From Rodentolepis nana (Eukaryota; Platyhelminthes; Cestoda; Cyclophyllidea; Hymenolepididae): DNA of 42,370 nt. Below the pieces are notes generated by a model. It searched no databases. It was not told where the DNA came from and saw only the letters and a program-made list of their open reading frames with translations. The DNA lies in the NCBI GenBank assembly GCA_900617975.1, contig UZAE01012423.1, forward strand, positions 1 through 42,370, written 5' to 3'. Both the position numbers and the translations under genes were made by a program. Positions 25,401 through 37,420 of the stretch are shown piece by piece (within the stretch, counting starts at the first letter, position 1; every line of letters starts with the position of its first letter).

Positions 25401-28062
25401 AGAGATTGGTGATTCATGGCTCTGTCCAGAATGCCGAAAAGCGGAGGCAAAGACGAAAGATGAAGTCTACTGCATCTGTCGAACACCATACAACCCTGCT
25501 CGGTAGGGTTTTTATTTGATTTTGTTGTGCTTTGTATCCTATATCTCTTGGTTTCATTTTATTCCTTTGTTGGCCATCGCATTATTGATTAGATTTGTAG
25601 ATGCTGAATTCGATTTTGTTTTGGCTTTGAGGTGAAGGGTTGAACTTGGGTAAAAATTTGTGGGAGACTGGATTCTTCAAAAGTATTGAAAGTATCCAAT
25701 TGACTATTTTAGTGCATCTGTAAAATTTCGATTTTGAAATCAATATCCACCATATTCATTAATTAAACTGTAAGGAGGAAGGGATCCTGATCATAGGACA
25801 GAAATCCAAGTATTTATCCCTATCCATTCGTACTGAAGACTAGATGCCTCGCGTCAGCATCACACTTTTTCAACGCTTTGCTGATATAATTTAATCAGTG
25901 ATCTGCATTACCTCTTAGTAATGTTTTTAATAGACTAATCGAACAGCGGACTTAAAAATATATTTTTGCGGTTATATCTAGAAGAAGGATTCGGAAAATA
26001 TGAAATGTTGGATTCAGTACTTTTCTTCATAAGAATATGTTCTATTTCCCTTTCAAAAGATCTTTTGAGAAGATACGTTGAAATTAATGTCAAGATTAAG
26101 GGTGATATTCCGGTATTTAGTGCTTCGTCTACCTCTGCTTTCCGTAAGATTCAAAGCCTCCGGTTGTTTGGTTTACTTTTCCTTGTTTGGGATTCCTGAG
26201 AAATAATGGTCCCGTCGATGATGTAAAATCATTATTTTCTTTTCATCAAACACTTTATGATTTTATATTTTATTTCCTTCGCTAAATTTCTCTTGAGGCG
26301 TGATACTATTACTCAAACTGCTTGATTAGGTGCTTATCATCATTAAACGCACATGCTCATTTTATTTAGGGTATACATCGCGTGTGACCGTTGTGACGAG
26401 TGGTATCACCCTGAATGTGTTAACATGAAACCAGAGGACGCCGCTAATCTTGAGGGATCTTACATCTGTCCTTCTTGTTCCACCACGAAGGGATCTTCTT
26501 CCTCAAAGAAATCATCACGAGTCAGGAAGAAGCCAAGAGAGAAGCAGGCTCATGTTGATAATGTGGGAGTGCCAGGGGAAGAAGTCGAAAGCAGTGAAGT
26601 CTCCAGCGGAACTATTTACGAAACTCCTCTGACTGAACCAATAAAGAAGGCTGTTGAGGATATATTGGAAGATCTCAGTGTAAGTTCACCCACTTTCTGT
26701 CGAATGTAAAATTTTCAGTCAACCTTGTTACGTTACTTCATCTAACTTTAGAGTTTCTTCTCTTTTTTCTGATGGTGCATTTTTCTTCTATCTTTGTAGT
26801 GGTAAACTGTCGACATGGCGGCTCGATTTAATTGTCGTCCAGTTTATAAGCAATATACCATATTAGAGTTCGAGTTGAATGAATTATATTAACTTGGGCA
26901 ATGTTTTAAATGTCTATTTGTCTCTTCTACCTGTTGATATGGCTAGCCACTCAGTTTAGCTAACTAACTAGACTAACATCCTATTCATGTTAGTTGATAG
27001 TAGTAATTCAGTCGCATAGAGCGGTTCTTTGTGGCTGCCAAGAATTCATTGCTTCATAGGTCTTAATAATACCTACATCTATTTCTGAACCTGTTTTCAG
27101 CATTGTTTAGGAAGATTAAGAGATTCAATGAGTCTCCACGACGAAAAGCTCCAATTCTTCCTCATTATTAGCCACATTTGTGCGATTGATCATTCAGTTC
27201 ATTGGATGTACCCGGTATGTGTCGAACCCTCGACGTCTTGCCTCGATGCACGCTCAATAACGTGCATTTATTCATAACCTACTCTAGAAGAAACGTGCAA
27301 AGTTTTAGATTTGTTAAATTAGGTTCATATTGGCATGTTCTTTACTTTGTAGAAACACAAACTCGCGTGGCCGATTATGGAGCGCCTACCTCTGAATGTA
27401 CAAACTCCATCGTTGCAAAGCCCTATAGGTATGCCCTCTAAGTATTTCTTCAAATTTTGAGTTAGTTTTGCATACTTTCGAGGGGACATCAAGTCAAGCG
27501 TTCAGAAATAGACTTTCTATAGCCTTTCCAGTTGCTTTAATACCCATGTTTTCTTTATTTCGGGCCATACAATTCCTTCAGTCGCCAATACTGTTGGGGA
27601 AGAGGTATGCTGGATTCGAATTTGATCAGTAGATTAAGTAGGTTGGTGTTAAAAGTACAGTGTTAATCTACTCAGCTCTTTGTATAGTGGTGTGGTTGGT
27701 TTAGGATTCTAGAATCAGGTTGCTATCTTGTTATGATTAGTACTCCCGTATTGGATGAAATCTCGCAATGATGCCCCCTCCTCGATCATTACAATTTATT
27801 AAGTTCAATCGCTTATGCCTTTATCCCTCTTTCAGACATAAACAGTTTTAAGGCAGCATTTGAGAAAGGGGAGTACAAATCATTGGGCGATGTATCATTC
27901 GCTGGAAACCGTCTCTTCTCAAATGCCAGATCGGCCTTCGAAGTAGGGTCGAATGCTTTGCACTGTGTGGAAGTGTTGGAATCTTTCTTCGTTCATCGTA
28001 TGAAGGAGGTGCGTGCTCTCACTGAACAGCATCAACAACAAGGAGATTCATTATCTTCTTAG
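6716..28062 (+). CDS. BPTF: Nucleosome-remodelling factor subunit NURF301/BPTF
   Basis: Largest NURF subunit; it tethers the ISWI ATPase and reads histone tails in the nucleus. Exons: 6716-6929, 7001-7233, 7279-7401, 7442-8538, 9533-10205, 10755-11171, 11245-11407, 12447-12784, 12859-13032, 13660-14240, 15054-15378, 15672-15812, 15888-16074, 16148-16215, 16915-17340, 18521-18955, 19791-20114, 20892-21346, 22082-22407, 22485-22867, 23875-24315, 24893-25254, 25323-25502, 26370-26679, 27353-27428, 27836-28062. All phases agree: 2892 residues, against about 3046 in human and about 2670 in fly. Order: AT-hooks (91-97, 167-173), DDT (from 278), PHD1 (471-514), WHIM, a conserved block near 1840-1975, an ELWEIRNF motif near 2120, PHD2 (from 2616), PHD3 (2676-2725), bromodomain (2793-2880). 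Start: first ATG of an open exon with basic N-terminus. Optional small exons are listed separately. Confidence 0.95.
7442..8538 (+). other. NURF301 exon 4: DDT domain and first PHD finger
   Basis: This is the largest exon (1097 nt). The DDT domain begins at YLVDAVSIYEHLRRF (residue 278) and continues through the LSPFRLDDFLSAI segment. PHD1 spans 471-514 with a full Cys4-His-Cys3 set: C473, C476, C485, C488, H493, C496, C511 and C514. The exon ends in LGYDRAGRVYWHLEGRLFV, matching the LGYDR-x-R-x-YW motif that follows PHD1 in BPTF. The donor is GTGAGT at 8539 and the split Val codon is completed at 9533. Confidence 0.93.
10755..12784 (+). other. NURF301 exons 6-8: WHIM region (ISWI contact)
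   Basis: Exon 6 encodes a REKHRSLANKFCLS segment that lines up with the DKRRHLAHKFCL stretch of human BPTF. Exon 7 has the CPAWRMLRKDWIEAV segment, matching the HPNWASHRANWIKAV helix. Exon 8 has VWKTRGEEYRRLGGDGWQW, matching VWKQKGEEYRVTGYGGWSW. In ISWI partner proteins, DDT plus WHIM form the surface that holds ISWI and spaces nucleosomes. Introns 6 and 8 are 73 and 74 nt; intron 7 is about 1 kb. Confidence 0.9.
17530..18255 (-). mobile_element. Dead Tc1/mariner-family (mariner) transposon in NURF301 intron 15
   Basis: Reading the minus strand from about 18250 down gives mariner transposase pieces in order. First is the helix-turn-helix region with QVYGDSAPCRAIIYDWIKGF and then LDDGPRGGR, which matches the family pattern YGD-x-AP...W...F...LED-x-PR-x-GRP. 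Then comes GAVFSVLTEYLVLTKLS, and after a frame change GDVTWIYQFDEENK (the family GDETWIYxYDPE motif holding the first catalytic Asp). A RRPWDAKAF segment follows (family FWDAxG), and then HHGNI, where the second catalytic Asp of HHDNA is Gly. Several stop codons and frameshifts interrupt it, so it is inactive. Terminal inverted repeats were not identified, so the ends are approximate. Confidence 0.8.
18521..21346 (+). other. NURF301 exons 16-18: coiled coil and conserved central block
   Basis: Exon 16 opens with a heptad-like helix (LHDLESKLAELKARIQERE), then LIRHAGRVEIPGY. Exon 17 has IYPTSRPCFAETWRYRL and LRLLWHSLRWDE, which match a stretch conserved from fly to human BPTF (YPSPRPTFGITWRYRL, LRLLWACLRWDD). 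Exon 18 carries a basic then acidic linker and ends in TSEENLELWEIRNF, matching EEELELWEIRAF in human. The strict spacing of these motifs confirms the joins at 18955/19791 and 20114/20892. Confidence 0.92.
19515..19620 (-). mobile_element. Second mariner fragment in NURF301 intron 16
   Basis: On the minus strand this fragment contains WIKGFKGEI, the same helix-turn-helix piece as the copy at 17530-18255. The matching 30-bp core is at 19527-19556 versus 18122-18151, with two mismatches seen. An AGAGCAATC match continues about 25 bases further on but is separated by an insertion relative to the first copy. Only this short part of the element is recognisable. Confidence 0.55.
23060..23400. repeat. 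Imperfect direct repeat in NURF301 intron 20
   Basis: A unit containing GGAATAACATGAACCGA near 23094-23110 recurs as GGAGTAACATGAACCGA near 23335-23351, about 241 bp apart. Weaker similarity extends to both sides (a TTATTCA-rich lead-in, an AGGAGTT tail). It may be two diverged copies of a dispersed repeat or a local duplication. Confidence 0.4.
24458..24487 (+). other. Possible 30-nt microexon of NURF301
   Basis: Thirty bases are bounded by an acceptor-like GATTCAG and a donor GTAAAA. They are open and in phase 0 between exon 21 (ends phase 0 at 24315) and exon 22 (starts phase 0 at 24893), and would add MPQPNILESK. With it the protein would be 2902 residues. It is not in the base gene model. 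Confidence 0.4.
24893..26679 (+). other. NURF301 exons 22-24: tandem C-terminal PHD fingers
   Basis: PHD2 starts at KLYCLCRKPHNPDE (residue 2616) and, across the intron at 25255-25322, continues as AYIGCDLCQDWFH to CPEC. PHD3 starts EVYCICRTPYNPAR (2676-2689) and, across the intron at 25503-26369, continues VYIACDRCDEWYH to CPSC (2725). Its four aromatic-cage positions known from human BPTF are all present: Y2678, Y2685, Y2691 and W2700. PHD3 should therefore still bind H3K4me3. Both introns split an Arg or Glu codon in phase 2 at the same place in the two fingers, a trace of their origin by duplication. Confidence 0.93.
27353..28062 (+). other. NURF301 exons 25-26: degenerate bromodomain and C-terminus
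   Basis: Exon 25 begins KHKLAWPIMERL, matching the AHKMAWPFLEPV helix of human BPTF. Exon 26 begins with the split Asp codon and ends at TAG (28060-28062); it includes HCVEVLESFFVHRMK, matching QCAEVLESFFVQKLK. Between these anchors the canonical residues are lost. The ZA loop is about three residues shorter and lacks the PDYY and PMD motifs. WPF is WPI. The acetyl-lysine-binding Asn of the CRYYN motif aligns without gaps to F2852. The fold may persist, but classical acetyl-lysine binding is unlikely. The acceptor for exon 25 (TTTACTTTGTAG) and the donor GTATGC fit consensus. Confidence 0.85.
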
Positions 28063-30034
28063 AACATTGACCCTTGTATAGTTTTCCTCTCTTCTCTGTC
28101 TCTCAATCTGGTTTTTTCTACTCGTCTATTTTTATTTAACCACTTATAGTATGTATGTATGTATGTAATTGTTATCCGTTTCCCTATGCATTTTGTACTC
28201 CTCTGCGGCAAACGGCCGATCTTGTTGCTCCCACGTGCAACGAAATTATAAAAGATGGTATTCCCCTGTTTATATATAGATTTCCCTATTTATAAGTCCA
28301 CTCTCTAATATGCGTATATATACATATATGAATTCGAGGTCTTATTGGTCTTCTTGTACGGGATTTAGTTTAAGTTCACGGTGTTCGGTTGATTGTGCAA
28401 TATTTCATCATTTAAACCATTTAGTTAGTAAGATGTCGAGGCGGCCTATTACAAATTGGGATGTCCACATTATTAGGCTGGTAATCGTGAATTCCTGGTT
28501 GGCTAAATTCATTTCGCGCCGGACATGTATTTACTTAAAACTAGAGTAAATAAGCAAACTTATCTAGATCAAATTCAGGTGGACTGTTTTTCTTGTGCCT
28601 GGTTCCCATTAATTTTGGAACTGTTCATTTATGCAAGTGAAGGTAGGGGAAAAGGGGTGGTGGAGCCGCTGGTGGGAAAGTGTGATTATGACCAAGTAGC
28701 CAACTCTCGATTAATTGGTCCAGATTCAAGGATTTATATAGAAGGTGCTCTCAATCGCTCGTGATCTCCGCGTTAAAATTCACTTCAGTCATAATCCATC
28801 TTTCTGCCTTTCGGTTTGGGGTTATCTTGTGGCGCAATGAACGATGTCATTCAGTCCACAATATTTACCGAGAGAAGGAATACGAATCGTGAACTCTTAA
28901 AAGCTATTTTTGGACATCTCAAATTTGCATAACATGGAATTGTACTTGAGATTAGTTTTCCTGATCGGTGGGAGGTGTTCACTTACATTTTCCTAGCACT
29001 TTTAAAATGGAGTTGCAGTAGAGTACGGTTCAACCCTTAGGCAACTGTAATCTCGTATTGATCTGATTAGTCTGTGTTGATAAGTTCTACCTGTTTTGAG
29101 AGCTCTCTGACAGCCTGGCGACTTGAGCTGTATGACTTTGAAATGACACAAGCTGATCTTCAGAGAGAACTGTTATGCAGATTTTCGGCCCCGGGTGTAT
29201 GGTAGCTTTACTGAACACCGCATAACCAACCATTAGAGCAGCCTAGTGACCAAGGGTGATAATTGTGACGTGGACAGTGATCTGACTAATGCTCTGATGC
29301 CCTTCCGATTAGGAATCAAGTAGCCGACTCCCTTGTTTGATATATTCAAAATTGAGGCTTCTCACAGTATAAAAGCTGTTGAAAATCAAGATCCATTTTA
29401 CTTCTCGGAAATTTTATCTGGTAGAGGTGGCCGTAGCCTTCGATAAATTGTGTAACTGAAAAACCAGATTATCTGACTTTCGTTGATAAAAACCTTATAG
29501 CCACTTAAAATTAACTCAATCTCTCTGTGTTCCAGAGTACTTAAATGTATATTCACGGAAACAACTTCTCAACTCACTAACACTGCCATGAAACCTAGTG
29601 TTCCTGAGAAATTGGAAGAATAAAGCCACACACGAGAAAATAGGAAGCCGGCATGTCTACATATACTGACTGAAAAACGGTGGTAACTTTTGCGTCAAGA
29701 TCATCACTTCATCACGGCCTTTATACCCTTTAATCACTCTAGGTGCATCGTTCGCCTCTTTATTGACTTTTAGGACCGTCATTTTATATATGGCTTTATC
29801 TTTAATATGCAACTTACTACAATTTGCAAATAAATATAACAAACATTTGCAACATTAGGCCAGACAGTGAGATAGTAAGTGGACTTATGCTAATCTGTGT
29901 TCGCTTGTTCTAGTATCTCAGCATTGAAAAAAAAGAAGTTGAATAAAGAAGATGAAGTATATTTACTTATTCAAAATGTAAAAACTTTAAATGCGAGTAA
30001 AACTGAGCAAAATACGGGGTGTGACAGGAGGGCC
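28063..30034. other. Convergent 3' intergenic region between NURF301 and DNAAF5
   Basis: This holds the 3' UTRs of two converging genes. A minus-strand AATAAA (plus-strand TTTATT at 29759-29764) lies 271 bp past the DNAAF5 stop and could be its polyadenylation signal. No equally clear signal was found for NURF301. A short TATG microsatellite sits at 28149-28167. An ATG-less open stretch of about 40 codons near 29075-29205 is the only exon-like composition and has no partner. Confidence 0.5.
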
Positions 30035-33000
30035 TTATATTTCCCCATCATCACAACGCCACTCCAAAGAGGACAAAAGTGCTTGGCACAGTTGGGGCGA
30101 TCTGTGTCGTTCACGGGCTCCACTCAAAACCCTCTTCACTGAGTCTGGGGCAATTTGAGCGATTCGAAGTATCACGCGAGCAACAGCTGTGCGGATTACA
30201 CTCTCACCATCATCAAGATGAACTGCAACTGTGGAGGTGAGATCATCCACAACTGCAGAATAAACAGAGTTCAGTTTTAAATTAGGAGTAGTTTCTTGGG
30301 AAGTTTGCAAAGAAGCGACAGGAGGTGGACGATCAATAAGATTAGGAGACATCACCCAAAACCATGTTACGAAAGCATCAGCAGCACGCAGACGAACATC
30401 ATCCGAAGCATCATCAAGAGCTTTAAGTAAGTTAGGATAAAACCTGTAGACTTTATCGCCTAGGGAATCGGGCAGAGGAGTTGTTAAACCAGGCATCTTG
30501 TCACCATGTCTTTCGATATCGACTTCTTCGACTCCTTTCGAATCATCTTCTAGCAGAGGCAGAAACCAGGCTGGAGAACGAAGGAAGGCACCTGGAATAT
30601 ATTTTCCATTAACACAAGTACTCCCTTCTACACCAACTGCATCTTCAGAGCCTCCGGAAAAGATGCCTCCAAAGAGTAGAGTAAGAGCGGTACAGGCGAG
30701 AAGTCGAGTGCCTTCAACATCATCAGTCAAAAGACCACCTAATCGAGCTAATAGCTGAGCGAGAAGTCGCGGAGAGACAGCACTAATTAAACCGAGGTTC
30801 GCTAAATGACCAGTATCTTCAATATTACCAGAAGCAGGAATTGGACGATCAATTAAACGAACTCGATTGCTCAAGAGGGCTAAAAGAAAATTAAATGAGA
30901 GGGAATAGAAAATAACTCCTAAAATACTATAGAAATAGCTGGTCTATAATTGTAATAGTTATATATTTTTAAAATATTTGCTGTTTCAGGAAGTTTCTTT
31001 TCTCACTAGAATTAAATTCCCTCTCAGCTAGCTGTTTCTGGCTGCAAAAAAAGATGCGGATAAATCGGGGCGGAATTACTAATCATGGACATAAAACAAC
31101 AGATCAATGAACACGGAATATGATATACAATGGCTCATTCACGAGGAAAATTGAACACGAAAGAATGAACAATTCAGTGCTAGTGTATTCGAGTAAAGTA
31201 AGAATTGTGGTGCCTTCATTTCATTACCCACTCACTGAGGGCTTCCTACACTCCTTCATACCTTTTTGTACTCGTCAGTCCTGTCACTTAATTTCTATTC
31301 CACCAACATTAATAATAATAATATAATACCTTATTAAGTGGAAAGCTAAAATAAGCAGAGCCTACCATTCTTGTTTTTCAAATCAGCAAGTTTGCCTTTT
31401 GTCGGCTCGATTCGCTCATTTAGCCATTGGTCGAGCATTCGTTCACGGGGAGTGACACCTTCAGAAGATAAGTTAGTTGCAGGTGATGGGGAAGTGAGCG
31501 GAACAACAGCAGCTAAGAGTGCCACTAGAGACGTCGCGGCGGCTTTTCTCATAGCCTCTGCTGTGCGACCTGCACGCCACTGGCACGAAGGCAGCACAAG
31601 TCTCTCCAGGCAGTATCTAAAGAGACGAGGCTGTGTCATAATCACCTAAAGGAAAGAAAAAAAAGGAAAAAAAAATAATACTGCATACGTTCTATTTCAA
31701 GAGGCAATATCGCAATCATGTTATGTTAAGTTTTGATACTTGGGGTGGCTATGATGCATAAATCTATGCATTTGCTACTACAAGTGCAATCAATGAACAG
31801 AAAATTTGCGATTGCTTAATCTGCCAGCTACTATTTGTCATCGAGAGTTAATGTCTTATAGTTGAGACTGTGACTCGATTTCCACTCCCTCCCACTACTC
31901 TCCCCACCCCCCCCCCCCCCCCCCCCCCCCCCGCCGTCCTCCCGCTATCTAACACATTTATTTTTAGCTAAAATATTCCTAGGGAGATTAAAGGGTCATG
32001 GCAATTAGAAATAACGTTCAAAGTGGAAGTAGGGGGTAGAAGCCATGATAAGAATGGAAGTTGTCTTGCTGAAAAAACTGAAACTATAAGATCACGTTAT
32101 TTTAATTTACTAAATAGTAACCATAAGGTAGTTTATTTTAACAAAATTTACGTTCAATTCATTAATTGAAGTCTGTAAGGTAAGAAAAATAATAATCTCT
32201 CAGAACATCGTGCTTCTGAAAACAACACTCGTTCCGCTCAATCATCGGCAGTTTTACTGCCTAGTTGGAGACGGTACACACGTCAATGCTCCAACGATCC
32301 CTACAACGCTGGACAGCAAGCAATATCGCCCCTTTGAAATTCAAAGCTATTCAAACAAGGCATTTCAAAAGGGCAGATGAGCAGAGAATATTTGACGTAG
32401 TTTGCACAATCAATTGCATATTGCCTACTTAGTAGAATAGAAGAGAAATTGTCCTTGAGTTACTGTTTACAAGAAGCTTTCACGCTTAAAAACAAAGAAA
32501 AAAATAAGAAGTACTAAGAAATGGAACGCACTAAGTCCAGTTGAATAATAATAAAAGCGAACAAACTCCATATATCGAATTCTCCTCTCCTACCCATTGA
32601 TAACTTGATTGTCCAATTAGTGCATAATACATTTATGCTATAAACAGACGGATTACATTTTAACTTTACTAAAAGGATTTGGAACTTGACTATCTAGAAA
32701 CGTGTCAGTTCATACCAGCTGAACTATATTAATAATTCATAAATTGATCAATAGGCACCGGAACTCAAATGAGGAAACATCTTGCCCCATTTCTCAGTGG
32801 TGCAGGCGTTTCACCATGATGAAAAACTATAACACGCATTTGCCTAACATTGGGTGGCGAATAAGAACTAAATTATTAAGTAATCATATAGTAAGGACAA
32901 TTGTCGATACGTACCCTCACGCGAGCATGCTCAGTAAGCCGCATTAATAGAAGCAAACCACGAAGATGCAATTCAGCCTCAGCAGCAAGTGAAAGTGGAT

Positions 33001-35924
33001 TCGTCGAAGCGCCAGCACCAGCTTTATTCCTATCTAGCGGCTCACCAAGTCGGCAGCCTTCTTCAAGAAGACGCATAGTCAACATGAGTGGAGAATCATT
33101 GAAATCCGCCTGACGACAAATCCCATCCACTCCATTTGCATTGCATGCGCAAGTAGGTGGTTCCAAGCCAAGAAGTAGGCCAGGGCCAGCCGCAAGTACT
33201 GCGTGAATGAATATGTTCAATTCTGTGGATTTTGCATGCCAACCCCGACCCTTCACTTTTCGACTGGTATCCAAACGTCTGAGGAGCTAAATTTGTGTTA
33301 GTAATCTTACAAGATAGTACTCACCTTGGGTAACTGATAACCGTACAAACGCTCAAGAATCTGACCTGCTTTTTTAGCTTCTATAATAAGCTCTTCTTCT
33401 GGCATTTCAACACCTGAACAGGATTTCACTTCCAATGCGCTGTCTTTGAGTAGGGCATATTGTAGTTGAGACAATTGACATAGCAATCGCCCAACTTGGT
33501 CGTTAAATTCTACAACAGAGTCCAATCGTTCAAGTTCTTCATTCCAACCAGAGCTAATGGCCATTAAAAGAAAGAACGTATCCTCTAGCAACTGAGAGGA
33601 AAAGAATTAGCAAAATAATCATATCTTACCTTTTCGGCGATTTGTTTCAAGACATCTTCACCGGAATCTCCACGAGGAACGCAATTATTCATCACTTTAT
33701 CCATAATTTCTTTCAGAAGGGCAATTAAAACATTGGCGCACTCAAGAAGACCCGCTCTTGAAGTGAAAGCTGCACAAGAAATCTGCTCGTCTGATGTCAA
33801 GTAGGCAGTGATACGAAGTAAGGGACATAAGTTTGCTTCACCATCTGAACAAGTGATGAGACAATCTAATGAAGACCCAGCTAGCAGGTTCGCCAAAATG
33901 AAGTAATTAGCTGCTAGACTAGCCGGAGATGTAGACTCTAAGCACCGACGAGAGTTCTCGTTAAGCAGTTTCCACCATACATGAGGCTTTACAAAACAGG
34001 AGACATATCTAGCTGCTGCAAAGAGTTGAAGGAGCACATTGAAAGATTCTGCAGCCCCTCCACTAAGAGCTTCAGCATGTGTGCCATAACTGCGAGTCTT
34101 CTTTTGACAAGAAAGACTAGAGAGCGAAGGTAAGCCACGTTGAGGACTCAGGAGAATAAGGTGAAGAGAAGAATTGAGAGAAACGCAAAGAATTATCTCA
34201 GCTACTCCATTACAAAGACCAGTGATGAGGGTTTGAGTGTGTTGAGTGACAGCAGACTCCAAGTGCAACAAAATGATGGGCAAAAGACCGGCGGCTTTAT
34301 TGCGCGTAGCTTCTTGCCAGTCTCGTAAGTCATTGCAAAGGCCAGGCAAAAGGCGTGAGGCTGATCGATTTATGAGCTGACGACAACCTATTAAATAGAG
34401 ATTCATTATTAATATGCGGGTAGAAATGTAAGAACAAAGTAACCCAAACGAAAACTTTTAGGGCCTACTAAAAAGTCACAACAACTGCTGGAACGAAGTT
34501 TTATTAACGACTTTGTATGCCTCTTTTTAAGCCAAGAAGATCAATAGAACCGAGAACTCAAAGAATATTCAAACTACAAATAAATCGATACGTTCTAAAT
34601 TTGCCAACAGTTTTGACTATTTAAGAAGGCATTTTTCCTGAATGCATGCTCCGTTGAGAAGCAATATTGAACCATAACAATGCTAGAGTTAGCAAGTGCG
34701 GTCAAAGTCAATACGTCTTACCATACAGGCAAGCATGTTAAGCATCATGCCACTAACACATTCCTTCCACAATTAAGAGTAATATAAAAGAAAACCACGT
34801 GGCTCGAATTCCATTTCGAAAAGTTAAGGCTAACTTTAACCGAAAAAGTTAGCAGAAACCCACTTAAAATTAACATTAAATAGTGCCAATGCTGCATTGC
34901 TAAAAGGAACTCTATGACAGCTATAATTTATATACACTACAAAAAGCAACAATATGGTCAACTTCTTACCCAAATTTGGTCGAAGCTGATCAGCTGGATA
35001 ATGCGATGGTGGTCCCGGATCAAAATCAATTTTATCTTTAAGATCATTTTCGTTTTCTTTTTGAAATTTCAACCCAATATCATGCCAGATAGCCATAGCT
35101 TCTTCCCGAATCTCATTGCATTCATCTATCAGGCCGCTCAAGATTAGGGGAATCAATTTAGTGTGATAGGAATAACGATCAGGGAGATTAAGAAGCCATT
35201 CTCCAGTAACTTGGACAACAGCTTTTCGTACCGATATAGAGGGATCAAAAAGGCGTTGAGTCAGCGGTGTAATAGTAATATCAACAAATTTGCCATTACA
35301 ATGCATAAAAACTACTCCAATGGCTTCCACCGTTGCAAAACGTACTTTATGCTGCTGATGAACAATATTTCGTAAAAGAGTATTGAGCAAGGACTCAGCA
35401 CTGTGGTAGAATAATGAGGGAAACTTTTTTGATAATATACAAAGAATATGGCAACAGGTAATTTTAACTTCATGAAAGGAATCTTCAAGTGATTTCTGAA
35501 GAATAATGCAATAGTCATCAAAACAGGAAGAAGCATTTTGAATTTTCTCTAATATAGATTGGAGAAGTTTGAGAGAATTTAAACGAATTTCCTCAGATTC
35601 TTCGTAGGAGCCTTCTGTTGTAAATCGTTTAACAAGTGTTTGAGTTACATGAGGAATAAAGCAACTCGACTCTTCAACTTGATTACACAATGTAGAGAGA
35701 ATACACAGGACTCTATCGCGATGGCTTTCGACAGGGTCTGAAAGTAACAATACAAGACGAGGAATAATCCAAGAACAATACTCATTAATGTCGTTAACAC
35801 CAGCATGTGAAAGATTATCGCAAACATCTTGTTCGATTGCAGATAAGGATTCTTTTCTTTTAATTTTGCTATCACTCTTAAGCAGATTAATTGCACGCGA
35901 AGATGCAGATAAAGTAAAACCCAT
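30035..35924 (-). CDS. DNAAF5: Dynein axonemal assembly factor 5 (HEATR2)
   Basis: DNAAF5 is a cytoplasmic HEAT-repeat protein needed to pre-assemble axonemal dynein arms for motile cilia and flagella. Minus-strand exons: 35924-34970, 34387-33630, 33591-33325, 33286-32915, 31645-31366 and 30879-30035. Phases agree and give 1158 residues; human is 855. Family anchors are clear: RPNLGCRQLINRSASRLLP with DLRDWQEATRNKAAGLLP (human RPRLGCRELVHR, DLTDWVAGTRVKSAQLLP); VLPSCQWRAGRTAEAMRKAA in exon 5 (human VLPCCQWRAGRTAAAIRTAA); FYPNLLKALDDASDDVRLRAA and VAVHLDDGESVIR in exon 6. The whole protein is Leu-rich paired helices. An in-frame TAA lies just upstream of the ATG. Introns 2 and 3 are 38 nt each. 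The extra length lies mostly in exons 2-4 and the start of exon 6. In a tapeworm, flame cells, sensory cilia and sperm are the likely sites of use. Confidence 0.93.
31907..31932. repeat. Poly-C tract in DNAAF5 intron 4
   Basis: A run of 26 C residues follows a pyrimidine-rich lead (TCCACTCCCTCCCACTACTCTCC, given here as positions 31880-31906). It lies in the longest DNAAF5 intron (31646-32914) and is non-coding on either strand. Its true length is uncertain because such runs are often mis-sequenced. Confidence 0.9.
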
Positions 35925-37306
35925 AATTGCGTCAATTACAGATTAGCGACAACCTTGACTCAAGGACGTGTACAATTCTAGTAACGCGGGTGTATATTAT
36001 ATACCTATTGGTTACAGATTAAAGGAAGCTGGAAAGCATAAACAATAAATAGTCTGTAACAGTATATATATATTAAGAAATCTTTTAATATGACTAGCAA
36101 TCGGAAATAGAAATCTATATGCAAATGCAAATAATTCGTCAGCACAATTTATTCAATGCCTTAAAATATTTAAATATATATTTATATTGATATATTATAA
36201 ATCACGATGTTGGTCTTTTTATTAAGTAAAAAGTTTTATGGTGAATAAATGCTTATTCCACAGAGGTGTAACCACTTGTTCAGTACATTTTTCAAATCAA
36301 TAGTTACAGTGGATTTGAAATATAACCAAATGTGCACACATGTTACTTGACATCAATCAGTTATTTTTAAGAAACCATGAATTGCTGCTTAGTACCGACC
36401 ATATTTTAAAATATTTTGAAAAAAGTGCGATGCTGAAAAACAAATGAAAAGAGGACTATTTGGTGTCTCTCATGGTACAAAATAAATGTTATATTTATTC
36501 CACCCTAATGCTAATAAATGGGAAAAGGCTCGTACCATCCCCTCAATGAGAGTGAGTAACGTTGGTTATGAGGGTTGAATTGACGCACAAAACAGTATGG
36601 AACTAAGACCTAGCTCCTCAAATGTTTCGCATCCACAAATTAGATTATAACATTATGATATAAGACAGATCTGCGAAAGTCTGCCACATATGTATGAGGT
36701 AAAAAAGTGATTCTTTATATTTTAGCATCCAAACCTTAGCAAGCGGTTTTTGAAACTTGCTTTCATGATTCTGCTTTCCTTTGTCGCGAGCGAAATAAGA
36801 AAAACCAATTCAGTATGGAGAAAAGAAAAAGACCTGCGTGTTCGCATGCAGGAATTAACGATAATATGAATATATATATATAGTTTGAGTAAAAACTAAC
36901 GACCGCCTGAAATGTATCCTTTCATTCATTGTTGAAAAGATTTTTCTAAGAAAAGAGAACAAAAGTAAAGCACCAGACGCAAAAACGAAATAGAGAGAAA
37001 AGGGGAGGGAAAGAGAAAATTGTTCTCGCGAAGAAACTACCAGTGAAGACCGGACAGTGAGACTGACTGTCTGTCTAGCCAATACTGAGCAGAGCCCTCG
37101 TTCATCGTTAGTTTTCTACCAGACATCGCCGGTCTCTTCGTATATGCCACGTATTTACATGAGGATCACTTGGTGGTGAGCAGGCGCTCCAGTCACGGAA
37201 ATTCGCACATGTCAGGTGTGCCCACATTTGCATCGTCGTCGCTAACTTCGTCTCCATACACTTCCCATTCTTCGTTCAACTTACCCACCATCCAATTGTA
37301 GCTACA
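35925..37306. other. Upstream region of DNAAF5; no gene seen
   Basis: AT-rich non-coding sequence with short TA runs near 36065-36072 and 36871-36882. It should hold the DNAAF5 promoter on its left edge. No RNA gene, coding exon or mobile element was recognised. Confidence 0.55.
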
Positions 37307-37420
37307 ATGCCTCCTTTGAGGCTATTCCAAGTCGTTGTGTTCTTTATCGGGGCCATCTCGGGTAGATCCTGCCCTCGCACTGCATTCCACTTTGACATTA
37401 AGAAAGACAATGTGATATGA
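37307..37420 (+). CDS. Short ORF with signal-peptide-like start (uncertain)
   Basis: A 37-codon frame opens MPPLRLFQVVVFFIGAISG, which looks like a signal peptide (basic residue, hydrophobic core, small residues at a possible cleavage site), followed by Ser-Cys-Pro. A potential donor (GTAGAT) within it could make it the first exon of a secreted or receptor protein, but no following exon could be joined in phase with confidence. A chance ORF is quite possible. Confidence 0.25.
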   Translation: MPPLRLFQVVVFFIGAISGRSCPRTAFHFDIKKDNVI